Below are positions 25,595-34,366 of a stretch of DNA of 64,000 nt, one piece after another. The stretch lies in contig OZ260083.1 of NCBI GenBank assembly GCA_965284435.1, forward strand, positions 620,001-684,000. Direction: 5' to 3'. The translations under genes were made by a program, and so were the position numbers. Below the pieces are notes generated by a model. The model was not told the origin of the DNA and ran no database searches. It saw only the letters and a program-made list of their open reading frames with translations. This stretch comes from CAIYZT01 sp947461435. GTDB taxonomy: Bacteria > Pseudomonadota > Alphaproteobacteria > Rhodobacterales > Rhodobacteraceae. Within the stretch, counting starts at the first letter, position 1. Each line of letters begins with the position of its first letter.

Positions 25595-26745
25595 TGTCCG
25601 ACCGAAGCCCCACCCTCTGGCTTTGCCCCGATCACGTGTTTGACGGCGCCGATCTGCGCCCGCACATGGCGCTTGGCGTTCAACATGGCCGAACCACTGC
25701 GCTTTTGCCCGTTGCAGATCTGCCGTCCGGCGCGCCGCACCACGTCTTGTCCGGCACCCTGACCGCGGGCTTTGTGGATCTTCAGGTCAACGGTGGCGGT
25801 GATGCCTTGCTGAACGCCTCCCCAACCGTGCCGACCATGATCACCATGGCCGCCGCCCACCGCCGTTTTGGCGCCGTTGCCATTCTTCCCACCGTCATCA
25901 CCGATGCGCCAGAGGTTCTGGCGGCCGCTGTCGGCGCGGCGCTGTCAGCCAAGGGACTTCCGGGGATTTTGGGCCTGCATATCGAAGGTCCGCACCTGAG
26001 CGTGCCAAGGCGGGGAACCCATTCGGCCCGCTTCATTCGGCCTTTCGAATCCGCCACCATGGACCATGTTGAACGGCTCCGCGCGGCCGGGATCTTTGTA
26101 AAGATCACCGTCGCCCCCGAAGCGATGGCCAAAGGTCAGATCGCGGCGCTTGTGGCAACGGGGGCGGTTGTATCAATCGGCCATTCCGACACTACGGCCG
26201 AGGCGACAAAAGCCGCCCTCGCAGAAGGCGCTTCGTGCTTTACGCATCTGTTCAACGCCATGTCGCCCATGCAAAACCGCGAACCCGGCGTCACCGGGGC
26301 CTGCATAAATTCTTCCGCCTATGCCGGCATCATTTGCGACGGATATCATGTTGCAGATGACATGGTGGCGCTTGCCATCCGCGCGCGCCCAGTTCCGGAC
26401 CGGATGTTTCTTGTGTCTGATTCCATGTCTACCGTCGGCGGGTCCGATCATTTCACGCTGTATGGCGAACAGATCCGTCTGGTGGGTGGGCGTCTGGTAA
26501 ATGCGGCGGGCTCGCTCGCCGGGGCGCATGTGACCATGGCCGAAGGTCTGGCTCGGTTGATCAACGTTCTGGGAATTGCCCCGAAAACGGCCCTTGCCAT
26601 GGCCGTCACCACTCCGGCCACTCTGATCGGCCGCCCTGATCTGGCCCGCCTTATTCTGCGCGATCTTTCCGATCTTGTTCTGTTGAATTCGAATTGGTCA
26701 ATCTCGGCGCTCGGCGCTGATCTGCTCAAGGATCTGGCAGCTTAA
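25594..26745 (+). CDS. nagA: N-acetylglucosamine-6-phosphate deacetylase
   Basis: 383 residues, from the ATG at 25594 with GCGGAGG 6 bp before it. Family features in order: GFVDLQVNGGGD, the metal ligand in GLHIEGPHLS, SIGHSDTTAEATKAA, FTHLFNAMSPMQNREPG, and the catalytic Asp in FLVSDSMSTVG. It removes acetate from GlcNAc6P to give GlcN6P for the SIS deaminase encoded upstream. It ends the operon; its TAA is interleaved with the TAA of the convergent regulator gene. Confidence 0.93.
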   Translation: MSDRSPTLWLCPDHVFDGADLRPHMALGVQHGRTTALLPVADLPSGAPHHVLSGTLTAGFVDLQVNGGGDALLNASPTVPTMITMAAAHRRFGAVAILPTVITDAPEVLAAAVGAALSAKGLPGILGLHIEGPHLSVPRRGTHSARFIRPFESATMDHVERLRAAGIFVKITVAPEAMAKGQIAALVATGAVVSIGHSDTTAEATKAALAEGASCFTHLFNAMSPMQNREPGVTGACINSSAYAGIICDGYHVADDMVALAIRARPVPDRMFLVSDSMSTVGGSDHFTLYGEQIRLVGGRLVNAAGSLAGAHVTMAEGLARLINVLGIAPKTALAMAVTTPATLIGRPDLARLILRDLSDLVLLNSNWSISALGADLLKDLAA

Positions 26746-27812
26746 ACCTGCGTGTCCTTGCCGCCCTTACGCGCCTGCAACGACGTCAGGAACGCCGCCA
26801 ATGTGCCCGGCCAACTGGGCGCGGCATCGCCCTGCGGCCAGCCTTGGCGATAATCGCTCGGCCTCCTTCCAAAGCACCGCCCAAAGGCATGGGCAAAATG
26901 GGACAAGGTGTTAAAGCCAGAGGCTGTTGCAATCTCTCGCACCCCAAGCTTGGTCGAGATCAGCAAGACCCGCGCATGTTGCAGCCGAACCAAGGTGCCG
27001 AACTGAACGACAGTGCACCCGACCGTGTGCCGAAACTGCCGTTCCAACTGCCGCTGTGATACCTGCAATGCTTCGGCAATCTGGGGCACAGTCTTTGGAT
27101 CGCCAATGTTGTCTTCGATCAAACGGATCGCTTGCCGAACCATCGGCGGCAACACATCAAGATCGGCCGAAAAGGCCTTTCGCTGCGGCGCCGTGCCCGG
27201 ACGGATCGGATGGTGCAAGATTTGGTCCGCCACTTCCCCGGCCATGGTCGGCCCATGGGCATCGCCGATCAAGTGCAACATCAAATCAATGCCCGCCATT
27301 CCGCCTGCGCAAGACAGAACCGGTTCGCCCAAGGTGTACAGGTCCTCGCCCACGTCAATATTGGCAAATTGCTCTTGAAACCCGGGCGCCCAGGACCAAT
27401 GCGTTGCAATCCGCTTTCCCGACAACAACCCAGCCCGCGCCAGAACGTAACAGCCCAATTCCACCGCACACAGCCGCGCCCCTTCCCGTGATTGGCGCCG
27501 CACCCATGCTTCGGTGTCCTTGTTGCGGTACGCCTCGGCCCCCCAGCTGGCCATAACGAACACAAATTCCCCTCTCCGGTTCCGATCCGGCGGCGGTGTG
27601 GCTCGGATGGTCATCCCATTGCTGGCGGCAATCTCGGCCCCATCCATCGACACGATTTCCCAAGAATAGATCGCTTGCGGCGCCAGATAATTTGCCACCC
27701 GCAAGGGTTCTATCATCGTGATCAAAGTCGCCATATTGAATCGCGGCACGATCAGAAAAGTGACACGCAGCGGCCCTTGCGGGGCTGTCTGATTGACGTG
27801 AATATCCGACAT
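26742..27812 (-). CDS. GATase1-like AraC regulator (GbdR family)
   Basis: 356 residues from the ATG at 27812 (a TTG at 27863 is less likely). The N-terminal DJ-1/PfpI-like domain (about 15-185) has VTFLIVPRFNMATL and CAVELGCYVLARAGLL, followed by SCAGGMAGIDLMLHLI. Two C-terminal AraC helix-turn-helix units follow (about 235-325), with VPQIAEALQVSQRQLERQF and VREIATASGFNTLSHFAHAF. Relatives sense glycine betaine, dimethylglycine or carnitine and activate their breakdown. It is divergent from tmm, so control of trimethylamine oxidation is the natural guess. Confidence 0.85.
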   Translation of the reverse strand: MSDIHVNQTAPQGPLRVTFLIVPRFNMATLITMIEPLRVANYLAPQAIYSWEIVSMDGAEIAASNGMTIRATPPPDRNRRGEFVFVMASWGAEAYRNKDTEAWVRRQSREGARLCAVELGCYVLARAGLLSGKRIATHWSWAPGFQEQFANIDVGEDLYTLGEPVLSCAGGMAGIDLMLHLIGDAHGPTMAGEVADQILHHPIRPGTAPQRKAFSADLDVLPPMVRQAIRLIEDNIGDPKTVPQIAEALQVSQRQLERQFRHTVGCTVVQFGTLVRLQHARVLLISTKLGVREIATASGFNTLSHFAHAFGRCFGRRPSDYRQGWPQGDAAPSWPGTLAAFLTSLQARKGGKDTQV

Positions 27813-27891
27813 GGAACCCTGCCCTTCAAAGAATAATCGATAGGTCCGGGGGTAAAAAGTCAATCAACCACTTTCCCATCAGGAAATTTTT

Positions 27892-27921
27892 TTGACACTG
27901 GGGTGCAAGCCTGACTATCTT
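27892..27921 (+). promoter_or_regulatory. Sigma70-type promoter of tmm
   Basis: TTGACA at 27892-27897 and TATCTT at 27916-27921 with an 18-bp spacer, 53 bp upstream of the tmm ATG. It is in the divergent region with the GATase-AraC gene, where an activator site would be expected just upstream; the T-run AAATTTTTTT precedes the -35 box. Confidence 0.6.
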
Positions 27922-27973
27922 GTGCCAAAGGGCGACACAGCAGCGCCAATGTGGTAGATCAAGGAGACGACGC

Positions 27974-29317
27974 ATGACGAAACGGGTTGCAGTCATTGGG
28001 GCAGGGCCTTCGGGTCTGGCGGTTCTGCGGGCCTTTCAATCGGCCAAAGCCAAGGGCGCCGATATTCCCGAAGTGGTCTGCTTTGAAAAGCAATCAAACT
28101 GGGGCGGCCTGTGGAATTACACATGGCGCACCGGCCTTGATGAACACGGAGAGCCGGTTCACGGTTCCATGTACCGCTATCTTTGGTCCAACGGCCCAAA
28201 GGAAGGGCTCGAATTTGCCGATTACTCCTTCGAGGAACATTTCGGCAAACAAATCGCCAGCTATCCGCCGCGCGCCGTCTTGTTCGACTACATCGAAGGC
28301 CGTGTCAAAAAAGCTGGCGTGCGGGATTGGATCCGCTTTTCAACCACCATCCGCATGGTCAAATACAACCCTGAGGCCGGCAATTTCACCGTCACCGTGC
28401 ATGATCTGAAAAAAGACAGCATGACCGACGAGGTGTTTGACAATGTCATCGTCGCCTCGGGCCATTTTTCGGTGCCCAACGTGCCCGAATATCCGGGCTT
28501 TGACAAATTCAACGGGCGCGTGCTGCACGCCCATGACTTCCGCGATGCGCGCGAATTTACGGGCAAGGATCTGCTGTTGCTCGGCTCGTCCTATTCGGCC
28601 GAGGATATCGGCTCGCAATGCTGGAAATACGGGGCGAATTCCATCACGGTCGCCTACCGCAACGCACCTCTTGGCTTTGACTGGCCGGCGAACTGGAAAG
28701 AGGTTCCCAAGCTTGTTCGTGTCGACGAAACCACAGCCTATTTTGCCGATGGCACCAGCAAACGCGTGGACGCGATCATTCTGTGCACCGGGTACAAGCA
28801 TCACTTCCCCTTCCTGCCCGACGATCTGCGCCTGAAAACCGCCAACCGTCTGGCCGCGGCCGACCTTTATAAGGGTGTGGCTTGGGTCCATAACCCAAAA
28901 CTCTTCTATGTCGGCATGCAGGATCAGTGGTTCACCTTCAACATGTTCGACGCTCAGGCCTGGTGGGTACGCGATGCCATCATGGACCGTATCTCGATTC
29001 CGGCCGATAAGGCTGTGTTGCTCAAAGACGTGGCTGACCGGGTTGCAGGCGAAGATGCCGGCGCCGACGCCCATGATGCGATCCACTATCAGGGCGACTA
29101 TGTGAAAGAGCTGATCGCGGAAACCGATTATCCCGCCTTCGACGTCGATGGCGCCTGCGACGCTTTCTTTGAATGGAAAGACCACAAGAAGGCCGGCATC
29201 ATGTCCTTCCGTGACAATGCCTATAAGTCGGTGATCACCGGCACGATGGCCCCGGTGCACCACACGCCGTGGAAAGACGCACTGGAAGATTCGATGGAAA
29301 GCTATCTGAAGAACTGA
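27974..29317 (+). CDS. tmm: Trimethylamine monooxygenase
   Basis: 447 residues, a flavin-containing monooxygenase. FAD site GAGPSG is at 9-14, the FMO signature FNGRVLHAHDF at 179-189, and the NADPH site GSSYSA at 204-209. Long stretches such as NWGGLWNYTWRTGLDE, SMYRYLWSNGPKEGLEFAD and MQDQWFTFNMFDAQAWW are those of bacterial Tmm. It oxidises trimethylamine to its N-oxide with NADPH and oxygen. AAGGAG lies 7 bp before the ATG. It has its own promoter and terminator and stands at the head of the methylamine region. Confidence 0.95.
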   Translation: MTKRVAVIGAGPSGLAVLRAFQSAKAKGADIPEVVCFEKQSNWGGLWNYTWRTGLDEHGEPVHGSMYRYLWSNGPKEGLEFADYSFEEHFGKQIASYPPRAVLFDYIEGRVKKAGVRDWIRFSTTIRMVKYNPEAGNFTVTVHDLKKDSMTDEVFDNVIVASGHFSVPNVPEYPGFDKFNGRVLHAHDFRDAREFTGKDLLLLGSSYSAEDIGSQCWKYGANSITVAYRNAPLGFDWPANWKEVPKLVRVDETTAYFADGTSKRVDAIILCTGYKHHFPFLPDDLRLKTANRLAAADLYKGVAWVHNPKLFYVGMQDQWFTFNMFDAQAWWVRDAIMDRISIPADKAVLLKDVADRVAGEDAGADAHDAIHYQGDYVKELIAETDYPAFDVDGACDAFFEWKDHKKAGIMSFRDNAYKSVITGTMAPVHHTPWKDALEDSMESYLKN

Positions 29318-29333
29318 TCTTTCAAATACTTCC

Positions 29334-29366
29334 AAAACGGCCCCGGTCAGGAACGGGGCCGTTTTT
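29334..29366 (+). terminator. Rho-independent terminator after tmm
   Basis: A perfect 12-bp stem (AAAACGGCCCCG / CGGGGCCGTTTT) with an 8-base loop, followed by TTTCTTT. It ends tmm as a single-gene transcript. From here to 29651 no gene is seen; that stretch should hold the promoter of the permease gene. Confidence 0.9.
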
Positions 29367-29651
29367 CTTTGCCTGCATCTTGGGCATCTGCCGACCGATC
29401 CCCACAATCAGGAAACAAATTTTCGCAAAGTTAATAATTTTCTCGCCAGATCGAATCTGACGTGCTTACTTTGCGACATCAGGACGCAGGTCAGCATGTC
29501 TGCCTGATCCTGACCCACGGGGACATGGTGTAAAAAGGACTGCAAGGAAACCATCTAATGGCGGATCGGCTTTGGGCCGCTCCGAGTGGACAATCTAAAA
29601 TGCGGCGCCCGAAAACCGGGCAAGATCGCAAAAACAACGGGAGCAAGGGAA

Positions 29652-31415
29652 ATGAGTGACTCTTCAAGTTCGGGCCAGATGGTTCGGGCGCTCGATTGGA
29701 AAGGGGCCTTCTGGGTTGCGGCAGGCGTGCCGCCCTTGGTTCTTTTCTCGATCGGTGGCATTGCCGGCACCACTGGAAAGCTGGCCTTCCTCGTCTGGAT
29801 CATTTCGATGATCATGGGCTTTTTGCAAAGCTTCACCTATGCCGAAATGGCCGGGATGTTCGGCAACAAATCCGGCGGCACATCGGTTTATGGCGCGACA
29901 GCTTGGCTGCGCTATTCAAAACTGGTGGCGCCCTTGTCGGTGTGGTGCAACTGGTTTGCCTGGTCGCCAGTGCTGTCGCTGGGCTGTGCCATCGCGGCGG
30001 GCTATATCCTCAATGCGTTGTTCCCCATCCCGCTGGCCGAAAGCCAAGCCGTCATCGATTGGGTCGCCGCAAACCTTGCCAGCTACACCGCTGAAACACA
30101 GTCGGTCATCGACTATATGGCCGCAAACGCAGGCACCGCTTTGCCAGATGCGATCACAGCCGTCGCCACAACCGACGCCGTATCGGCCCTGACCCCGGCC
30201 TTCCGCGTGTTCGAGGCCGCAAGCCTGAACATCCCGGGCCTTGGCGTGCTGCATTTCAACTCGACCTTCATCATCGGCGTTTTGTTGATGCTGGTGATCC
30301 TGACCATCCAGCACCGCGGCATCGCCTCCACCGCCTCGGCGCAAAAGTGGTTGGCAATCATCGTTCTGGTGCCCCTGCTGCTGGTCGGTCTGGTGCCCAT
30401 CTTCACCGGCGCCATCAACACGATGAACGTCACCAATCTTCTGCCGCCGACAGCCGCCTATTCGGGCGTTGATGGCGATTGGAGCATTGGCGGCTGGACG
30501 CTGTTTCTGGGCGGTCTGTATATCGCCGCCTGGTCGACCTATGGGTTCGAAACCGCCGTTTGCTATACCCGCGAACTGAAAGATCCCAAAACCGATACCT
30601 TCCGCGCGATCTTCTACTCGGGTCTGCTGTGCTGCGTCTTCTTCTTCATCATCCCCTTCGCCTTCCAAGGCGTTCTGGGCATGGAAGGCATGCTGGCAAC
30701 CGGCATCGTTGACGGCACGGGCGTTGGCGAAGCGCTGGGCAATATGGTTGGCGGCGGCCCGGTTGTGACGCAGATCTTCGTGATCTTGATGATCCTGGCG
30801 CTGTTCATGGCCATCATGACCGCGCTCGCCGGATCGTCGCGCACCTTGTACCAAGGCTCCAAAGACGGTTGGCTGCCCAAGTACCTTAGCGCTGTTAACG
30901 ACAAGGGCGTGCCGTCCAAGGCAATGTGGACAGATTTTGCCTTCAACGTGTTCTTGCTGGCTCTGGCCTCTGACGTTGCGGGCTACTTCTATGTGCTTGC
31001 CATCTCGAACGTCGGCTACATCCTGTTCAACTTCCTGAACTTGAATGCCGGCTGGATCCACCGCATCGACTCGGCCCACATGGAACGCCCGTGGAAGGCA
31101 CCCGGCTGGTTAATCGGCGTCAATACGGTTCTGGCCTTTGTCAACGCGCTGTTCTTGGGCGCAGGGGCCAAGGTTTGGGGCTACTCCAACGCCTTGTGGG
31201 CTGGCCTGATTTTCGCCGCTCTGATCATCCCGGTGTTTTGGTACCGCCACAATCTGCAAGACGGCGGCAAATTCCCGGCTGAGGCCTATGCTGATCTTGG
31301 CCTGAAAGAGGGCGACCTTGGCGAGAAGAAGGCCGGCATGCTGCCGTACCTTGCACTGCTTGCCGGGGCCGTCGTTGTTCTTTGGGCCAACTGGTTCTTC
31401 GTGCTGCCCGCATAA
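29652..31415 (+). CDS. APC-superfamily permease, probable methylamine-related transporter
   Basis: 587 residues with about 12 membrane segments and an N-terminal amino-acid-permease pattern (FSIGGIAGTTGKLAFLVWI, then SFTYAEMAGMFGNKSGGTSVYGA). An unusually long loop of about 80 residues (roughly 135-210) lies between early membrane segments. WSTYGFETAVCYTREL and ALAGSSRTLYQGSKDGWLP are typical APC motifs. It lies between tmm and the dimethylamine genes, so uptake of tri- or dimethylamine or a related compound is inferred. Start ATG has AAGGGA 6 bp upstream. Confidence 0.8.
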   Translation: MSDSSSSGQMVRALDWKGAFWVAAGVPPLVLFSIGGIAGTTGKLAFLVWIISMIMGFLQSFTYAEMAGMFGNKSGGTSVYGATAWLRYSKLVAPLSVWCNWFAWSPVLSLGCAIAAGYILNALFPIPLAESQAVIDWVAANLASYTAETQSVIDYMAANAGTALPDAITAVATTDAVSALTPAFRVFEAASLNIPGLGVLHFNSTFIIGVLLMLVILTIQHRGIASTASAQKWLAIIVLVPLLLVGLVPIFTGAINTMNVTNLLPPTAAYSGVDGDWSIGGWTLFLGGLYIAAWSTYGFETAVCYTRELKDPKTDTFRAIFYSGLLCCVFFFIIPFAFQGVLGMEGMLATGIVDGTGVGEALGNMVGGGPVVTQIFVILMILALFMAIMTALAGSSRTLYQGSKDGWLPKYLSAVNDKGVPSKAMWTDFAFNVFLLALASDVAGYFYVLAISNVGYILFNFLNLNAGWIHRIDSAHMERPWKAPGWLIGVNTVLAFVNALFLGAGAKVWGYSNALWAGLIFAALIIPVFWYRHNLQDGGKFPAEAYADLGLKEGDLGEKKAGMLPYLALLAGAVVVLWANWFFVLPA

Positions 31416-31437
31416 GGCGCGGCCTCGGACATCTGAT

Positions 31438-31466
31438 GAAGGGCCGCCTCGGCGGCCCTTCTCTTT
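31438..31466 (+). terminator. Terminator hairpin after the permease gene
   Basis: A 10-bp perfect stem (GAAGGGCCGC / GCGGCCCTTC) with a CTCG loop, followed by TCTTTT, 23 bp after the stop. It separates the permease from the dmm operon, whose promoter should lie within 31467-31560. Confidence 0.85.
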
Positions 31467-31570
31467 TGCGAATTGTTTTCTGCCAAGAAAAATTCTTGCA
31501 TTTCAATATTGCTTTTTGGCGGCATTGCTTTCAGACTTGGCGAAAATCAACCAATTCAGGGAGAGTAGAC

Positions 31571-32710
31571 ATGACCAATTCCTGGCGTTTTTCCACTTTG
31601 ATGGACCGTCACCGCGCCCTCGGCTCGAATCTGGAAGATTGGAGCGGCATGGGCACCGCTTGGTCCTACGCCAAAGGCGATCCAGATGCCGAATACATGG
31701 CGATCCGCACCAAGGCCGGTTTGATGGATGTCTCGGGCCTGAAAAAGGTGCATATCACCGGACCGGCCGCCAGCCATGTGATTGAACGGGCCACCACCCG
31801 CAACATGGAAAAGCTGATGCCGGGCCGCGCGGTTTATGCCTGCATGCTGAACGACGCCGGAAAGTTCATCGACGATTGCGTGATCTACCGCTTTGGCCCC
31901 AATTCCTTCACCGTGGTTCACGGATCGGGCGGTGCGCATGAACAACTGACCATGGCCGCCACCGGGCGCGATGTGTCGGTCCGCTTTGACGACAACCTGC
32001 ATGATCTGTCGCTACAGGGCCCCTTGGCCGTGGATTATCTTGAAAAGCATATCCCCGCCGTGCGCTCTTTGGCCTATTTCAGCCATATGCCAACCTCGCT
32101 CTTTGGCAAGCCGATCACGCTCTCACGCACCGGCTACACCGGCGAGCGTGGATATGAGATTTTCTGCCGCGGGCAAGATGCCGTCATGATCTGGGACCGC
32201 ATCTTGGAAGAAGGCGCGTCCATGGGCATCATCCCGTGCCGCTTCACAACACTCGATATGTTGCGCACCGAAAGCTATCTGTTGTTCTTCCCCTTCGACA
32301 ATTCCGAAATGTACCCGTTTGATAACGAAGGCCCGGGTGATACCCTTTGGGAACTGGGCCTTGATTTCACCGTGTCGCCGGGCAAGGTGGGCTTTCGCGG
32401 CGCAGAAGAGCATTACCGTCTGAAAGGACGTGAGCGGTTCAAGATCTGGGGTTTGAAGATGGAAGGCACCAACGTGCCCGGCAACGGCGCGCCTGTGTTC
32501 CGCGATGGCAAGCAGGTGGGCCTTGTCACCCAAGCCATGTATTCCCCGTTGAATAAGCACAACATCGCCATCGCTCGCCTGCCGGTCGATTGCGCCAACA
32601 ATGGCACGGCTCTTGAAGTGCGCTGTGGCACCCACGGCCCGATCAAGGCCGTCACCCATTCGATGCCCTTCTTTGATGTCGATAAGAAACGGCGCAGCGC
32701 ACAGGGTTGA
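31571..32710 (+). CDS. dmmD: GcvT-like tetrahydrofolate-dependent protein, DmmD
   Basis: 379 residues of the aminomethyltransferase/GcvT fold: GLMDVSGLKKVHITGP, then LSLQGPLAVDYLEKHI, then LSRTGYTGERGYEIFC and a C-terminal barrel with GLVTQAMYSPLNKHNIAIA. GcvT-type proteins catch one-carbon units on tetrahydrofolate. In the dmmDABC order known from marine roseobacters it probably captures the formaldehyde released by dimethylamine oxidation. It starts after GGGAGAG and is separated from dmmA by a hairpin. Confidence 0.85.
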   Translation: MTNSWRFSTLMDRHRALGSNLEDWSGMGTAWSYAKGDPDAEYMAIRTKAGLMDVSGLKKVHITGPAASHVIERATTRNMEKLMPGRAVYACMLNDAGKFIDDCVIYRFGPNSFTVVHGSGGAHEQLTMAATGRDVSVRFDDNLHDLSLQGPLAVDYLEKHIPAVRSLAYFSHMPTSLFGKPITLSRTGYTGERGYEIFCRGQDAVMIWDRILEEGASMGIIPCRFTTLDMLRTESYLLFFPFDNSEMYPFDNEGPGDTLWELGLDFTVSPGKVGFRGAEEHYRLKGRERFKIWGLKMEGTNVPGNGAPVFRDGKQVGLVTQAMYSPLNKHNIAIARLPVDCANNGTALEVRCGTHGPIKAVTHSMPFFDVDKKRRSAQG

Positions 32711-32721
32711 TCGAAGAGTTT

Positions 32722-32760
32722 TCGCCGAAGGTCCCGCATAGGGCCGGGCACCTTCGGCGA
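32722..32760 (+). other. Intercistronic hairpin between dmmD and dmmA
   Basis: Perfect 11-bp stem TCGCCGAAGGT / ACCTTCGGCGA with an inner CCCG/CGGG pair around CATAGGGC. No T-run follows, so it may not terminate. It could block 3' exonucleases or reduce read-through, giving more DmmD than the monooxygenase subunits. Confidence 0.55.
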
Positions 32761-32779
32761 GGATGATTGAGGAAAGAAG

Positions 32780-33397
32780 ATGACCAAGACCGAGTTTCCC
32801 CCGTCCATCAAAAGCCGCCCCGTCTATGGCGTGCTGGAACCGCGGCCGGGTGCTGTGCATCTGGTTGTCGCGGACGGCGAAGGCGCCGAGGCGGTCTTGG
32901 ACCTTTTGGGCAAGGTTCCGGACCGTGCGGCGATGCTGGCCGGTCTGCACATCATGTACACGCCCGGCCCCAACGGCACCGACCAAACGGATCAACTTCA
33001 GGCCTTGGGGGCGCGGCAATTCTTTCGCGCGCCCACCCTTCCCACGCTATTGCCGCGATTGGCGCAGGTTCTGGCGACCGCCCATATGGGAACGCAGTTT
33101 TACCTGTCTGGCACCGAAGGCCTGATGGGCCAAGCCGAGCGGGACATCATGGCCACCGGGGTGCCCTTTTCCGATATCCAGAAAGAACATCGCGGCTCTA
33201 CCCTGCGCCGCGTTCAATGCGTGCATTGCAAGGGCATCACCGAAAATGTGGCCACTGATCCCTTTGCCTGCAGCCATTGCGGTCTGAACCTGTTCGTGCG
33301 CGATCATTACTCGCGCCGACTGGCGGCGTTTCAGGGTGTGAACATCGATGCTGAAGATCCGGGCCAGGTGCCCGCCCCCGTGGTGAGGTTCAAATGA
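32780..33397 (+). CDS. dmmA: Dimethylamine monooxygenase small subunit, DmmA-like
   Basis: 205 residues. The N-terminal two thirds (about 1-145) have no catalytic motif I know; the C-terminus has a rubredoxin/zinc-ribbon-like pair CVHCKG and CSHCGLNLF at about 151-175. Together with the oxidoreductase and heme proteins downstream this fits subunit DmmA of dimethylamine monooxygenase. GAGGAAAG precedes the ATG and the stop overlaps dmmB by ATGA. The Cys pairs could bind zinc or iron; the sequence cannot tell which. Confidence 0.82.
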   Translation: MTKTEFPPSIKSRPVYGVLEPRPGAVHLVVADGEGAEAVLDLLGKVPDRAAMLAGLHIMYTPGPNGTDQTDQLQALGARQFFRAPTLPTLLPRLAQVLATAHMGTQFYLSGTEGLMGQAERDIMATGVPFSDIQKEHRGSTLRRVQCVHCKGITENVATDPFACSHCGLNLFVRDHYSRRLAAFQGVNIDAEDPGQVPAPVVRFK

Positions 33398-34356
33398 GCG
33401 GTGGTGCCAAACTCAAGGTCCGCGTGGCCGAGGTCGTAACCGTCAACGATCTGATCAAACGGTTCCGCTTCGTGACGCTGGACGGCAGCCCCATGCCCGC
33501 CTTCTCGGGCGGTGCCCATACGGTTGTCGACATGGACGATCACGGCACGCGCCGGCTTAATCCCTATTCTTTGATGTCCGATCCTTCTGATCGCAGCGGC
33601 TATGAGATTTCCGTGCGCCGGGATGATGCCGGCCGCGGCGGATCCTTGTTCTTGCACCGTCACGTCGTCGCCGGGATGGAGATGGAAATCTCGTATCCCG
33701 TCAATCTGTTCGCACTGGATAGCCGGGCCCGCAAACACCTTATGTTCGCAGGCGGCATCGGCATCACGCCGTTCTTGGCGCAGATCGCCCAGATCTCTCG
33801 TCTGGGCGGCAAGTTTGAACTGCACTATGCCGCCCGCAACCGTACATTGGGCGCCTATATGGACCGTCTGACCGCAGACCATCCGGCACAGGTCCATTGC
33901 TATTTCGACGATGAAAAGCAAACGATCGACCTTGCCCGAACCTTGTCGATGCAGCCCTTGGGCACGCATCTTTACGTCTGCGGCCCCAAAGGCATGATCG
34001 CTTGGGTTCTGTCCACCGCGGCAAAGATGGGATGGCCCGCCCACGCCCTCCACCACGAGGAGTTTTTGGCCCCCGGCACCGGAAAGCCCTTCACCGTCAA
34101 TCTGGCGGCCTCGGGAAAGTCCATTACCGTCGGCACGGCGCAATCCCTGCTCGAAGCCATGGAAGCGGCCGGTGTCGATGCGCCGTACCTGTGCCGGGGC
34201 GGGGCTTGCGGGCAATGCGAAACCCAAGTGCTGCGCTGTGACGGGCAGATCTTGCACCGCGACCATTGGCTGACCCCCGAAGATCAGGCCGCTGGGCAAA
34301 AGATCATGCCCTGCGTTTCCCGATTTGAGGGAACGACCCTTGTTCTTGACCGATAG
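33394..34356 (+). CDS. dmmB: Ferredoxin-reductase-like subunit of dimethylamine monooxygenase, DmmB
   Basis: 320 residues of the phthalate dioxygenase reductase/vanillate demethylase type. In order: a flavin domain (about 8-110, with RRLNPYSLMSD), an NAD(P) domain (about 112-225, with LMFAGGIGITPFLAQI and LYVCGPKGMI), and a plant-type 2Fe-2S domain (230-320) with cysteines in CRGGACGQCETQ and later in IMPCVS. It passes electrons from NAD(P)H to the heme demethylase subunit DmmC. Start overlaps dmmA; dmmC follows after 10 bp. Confidence 0.9.
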   Translation: MSGGAKLKVRVAEVVTVNDLIKRFRFVTLDGSPMPAFSGGAHTVVDMDDHGTRRLNPYSLMSDPSDRSGYEISVRRDDAGRGGSLFLHRHVVAGMEMEISYPVNLFALDSRARKHLMFAGGIGITPFLAQIAQISRLGGKFELHYAARNRTLGAYMDRLTADHPAQVHCYFDDEKQTIDLARTLSMQPLGTHLYVCGPKGMIAWVLSTAAKMGWPAHALHHEEFLAPGTGKPFTVNLAASGKSITVGTAQSLLEAMEAAGVDAPYLCRGGACGQCETQVLRCDGQILHRDHWLTPEDQAAGQKIMPCVSRFEGTTLVLDR

Positions 34357-34366
34357 GAGCCGACAG

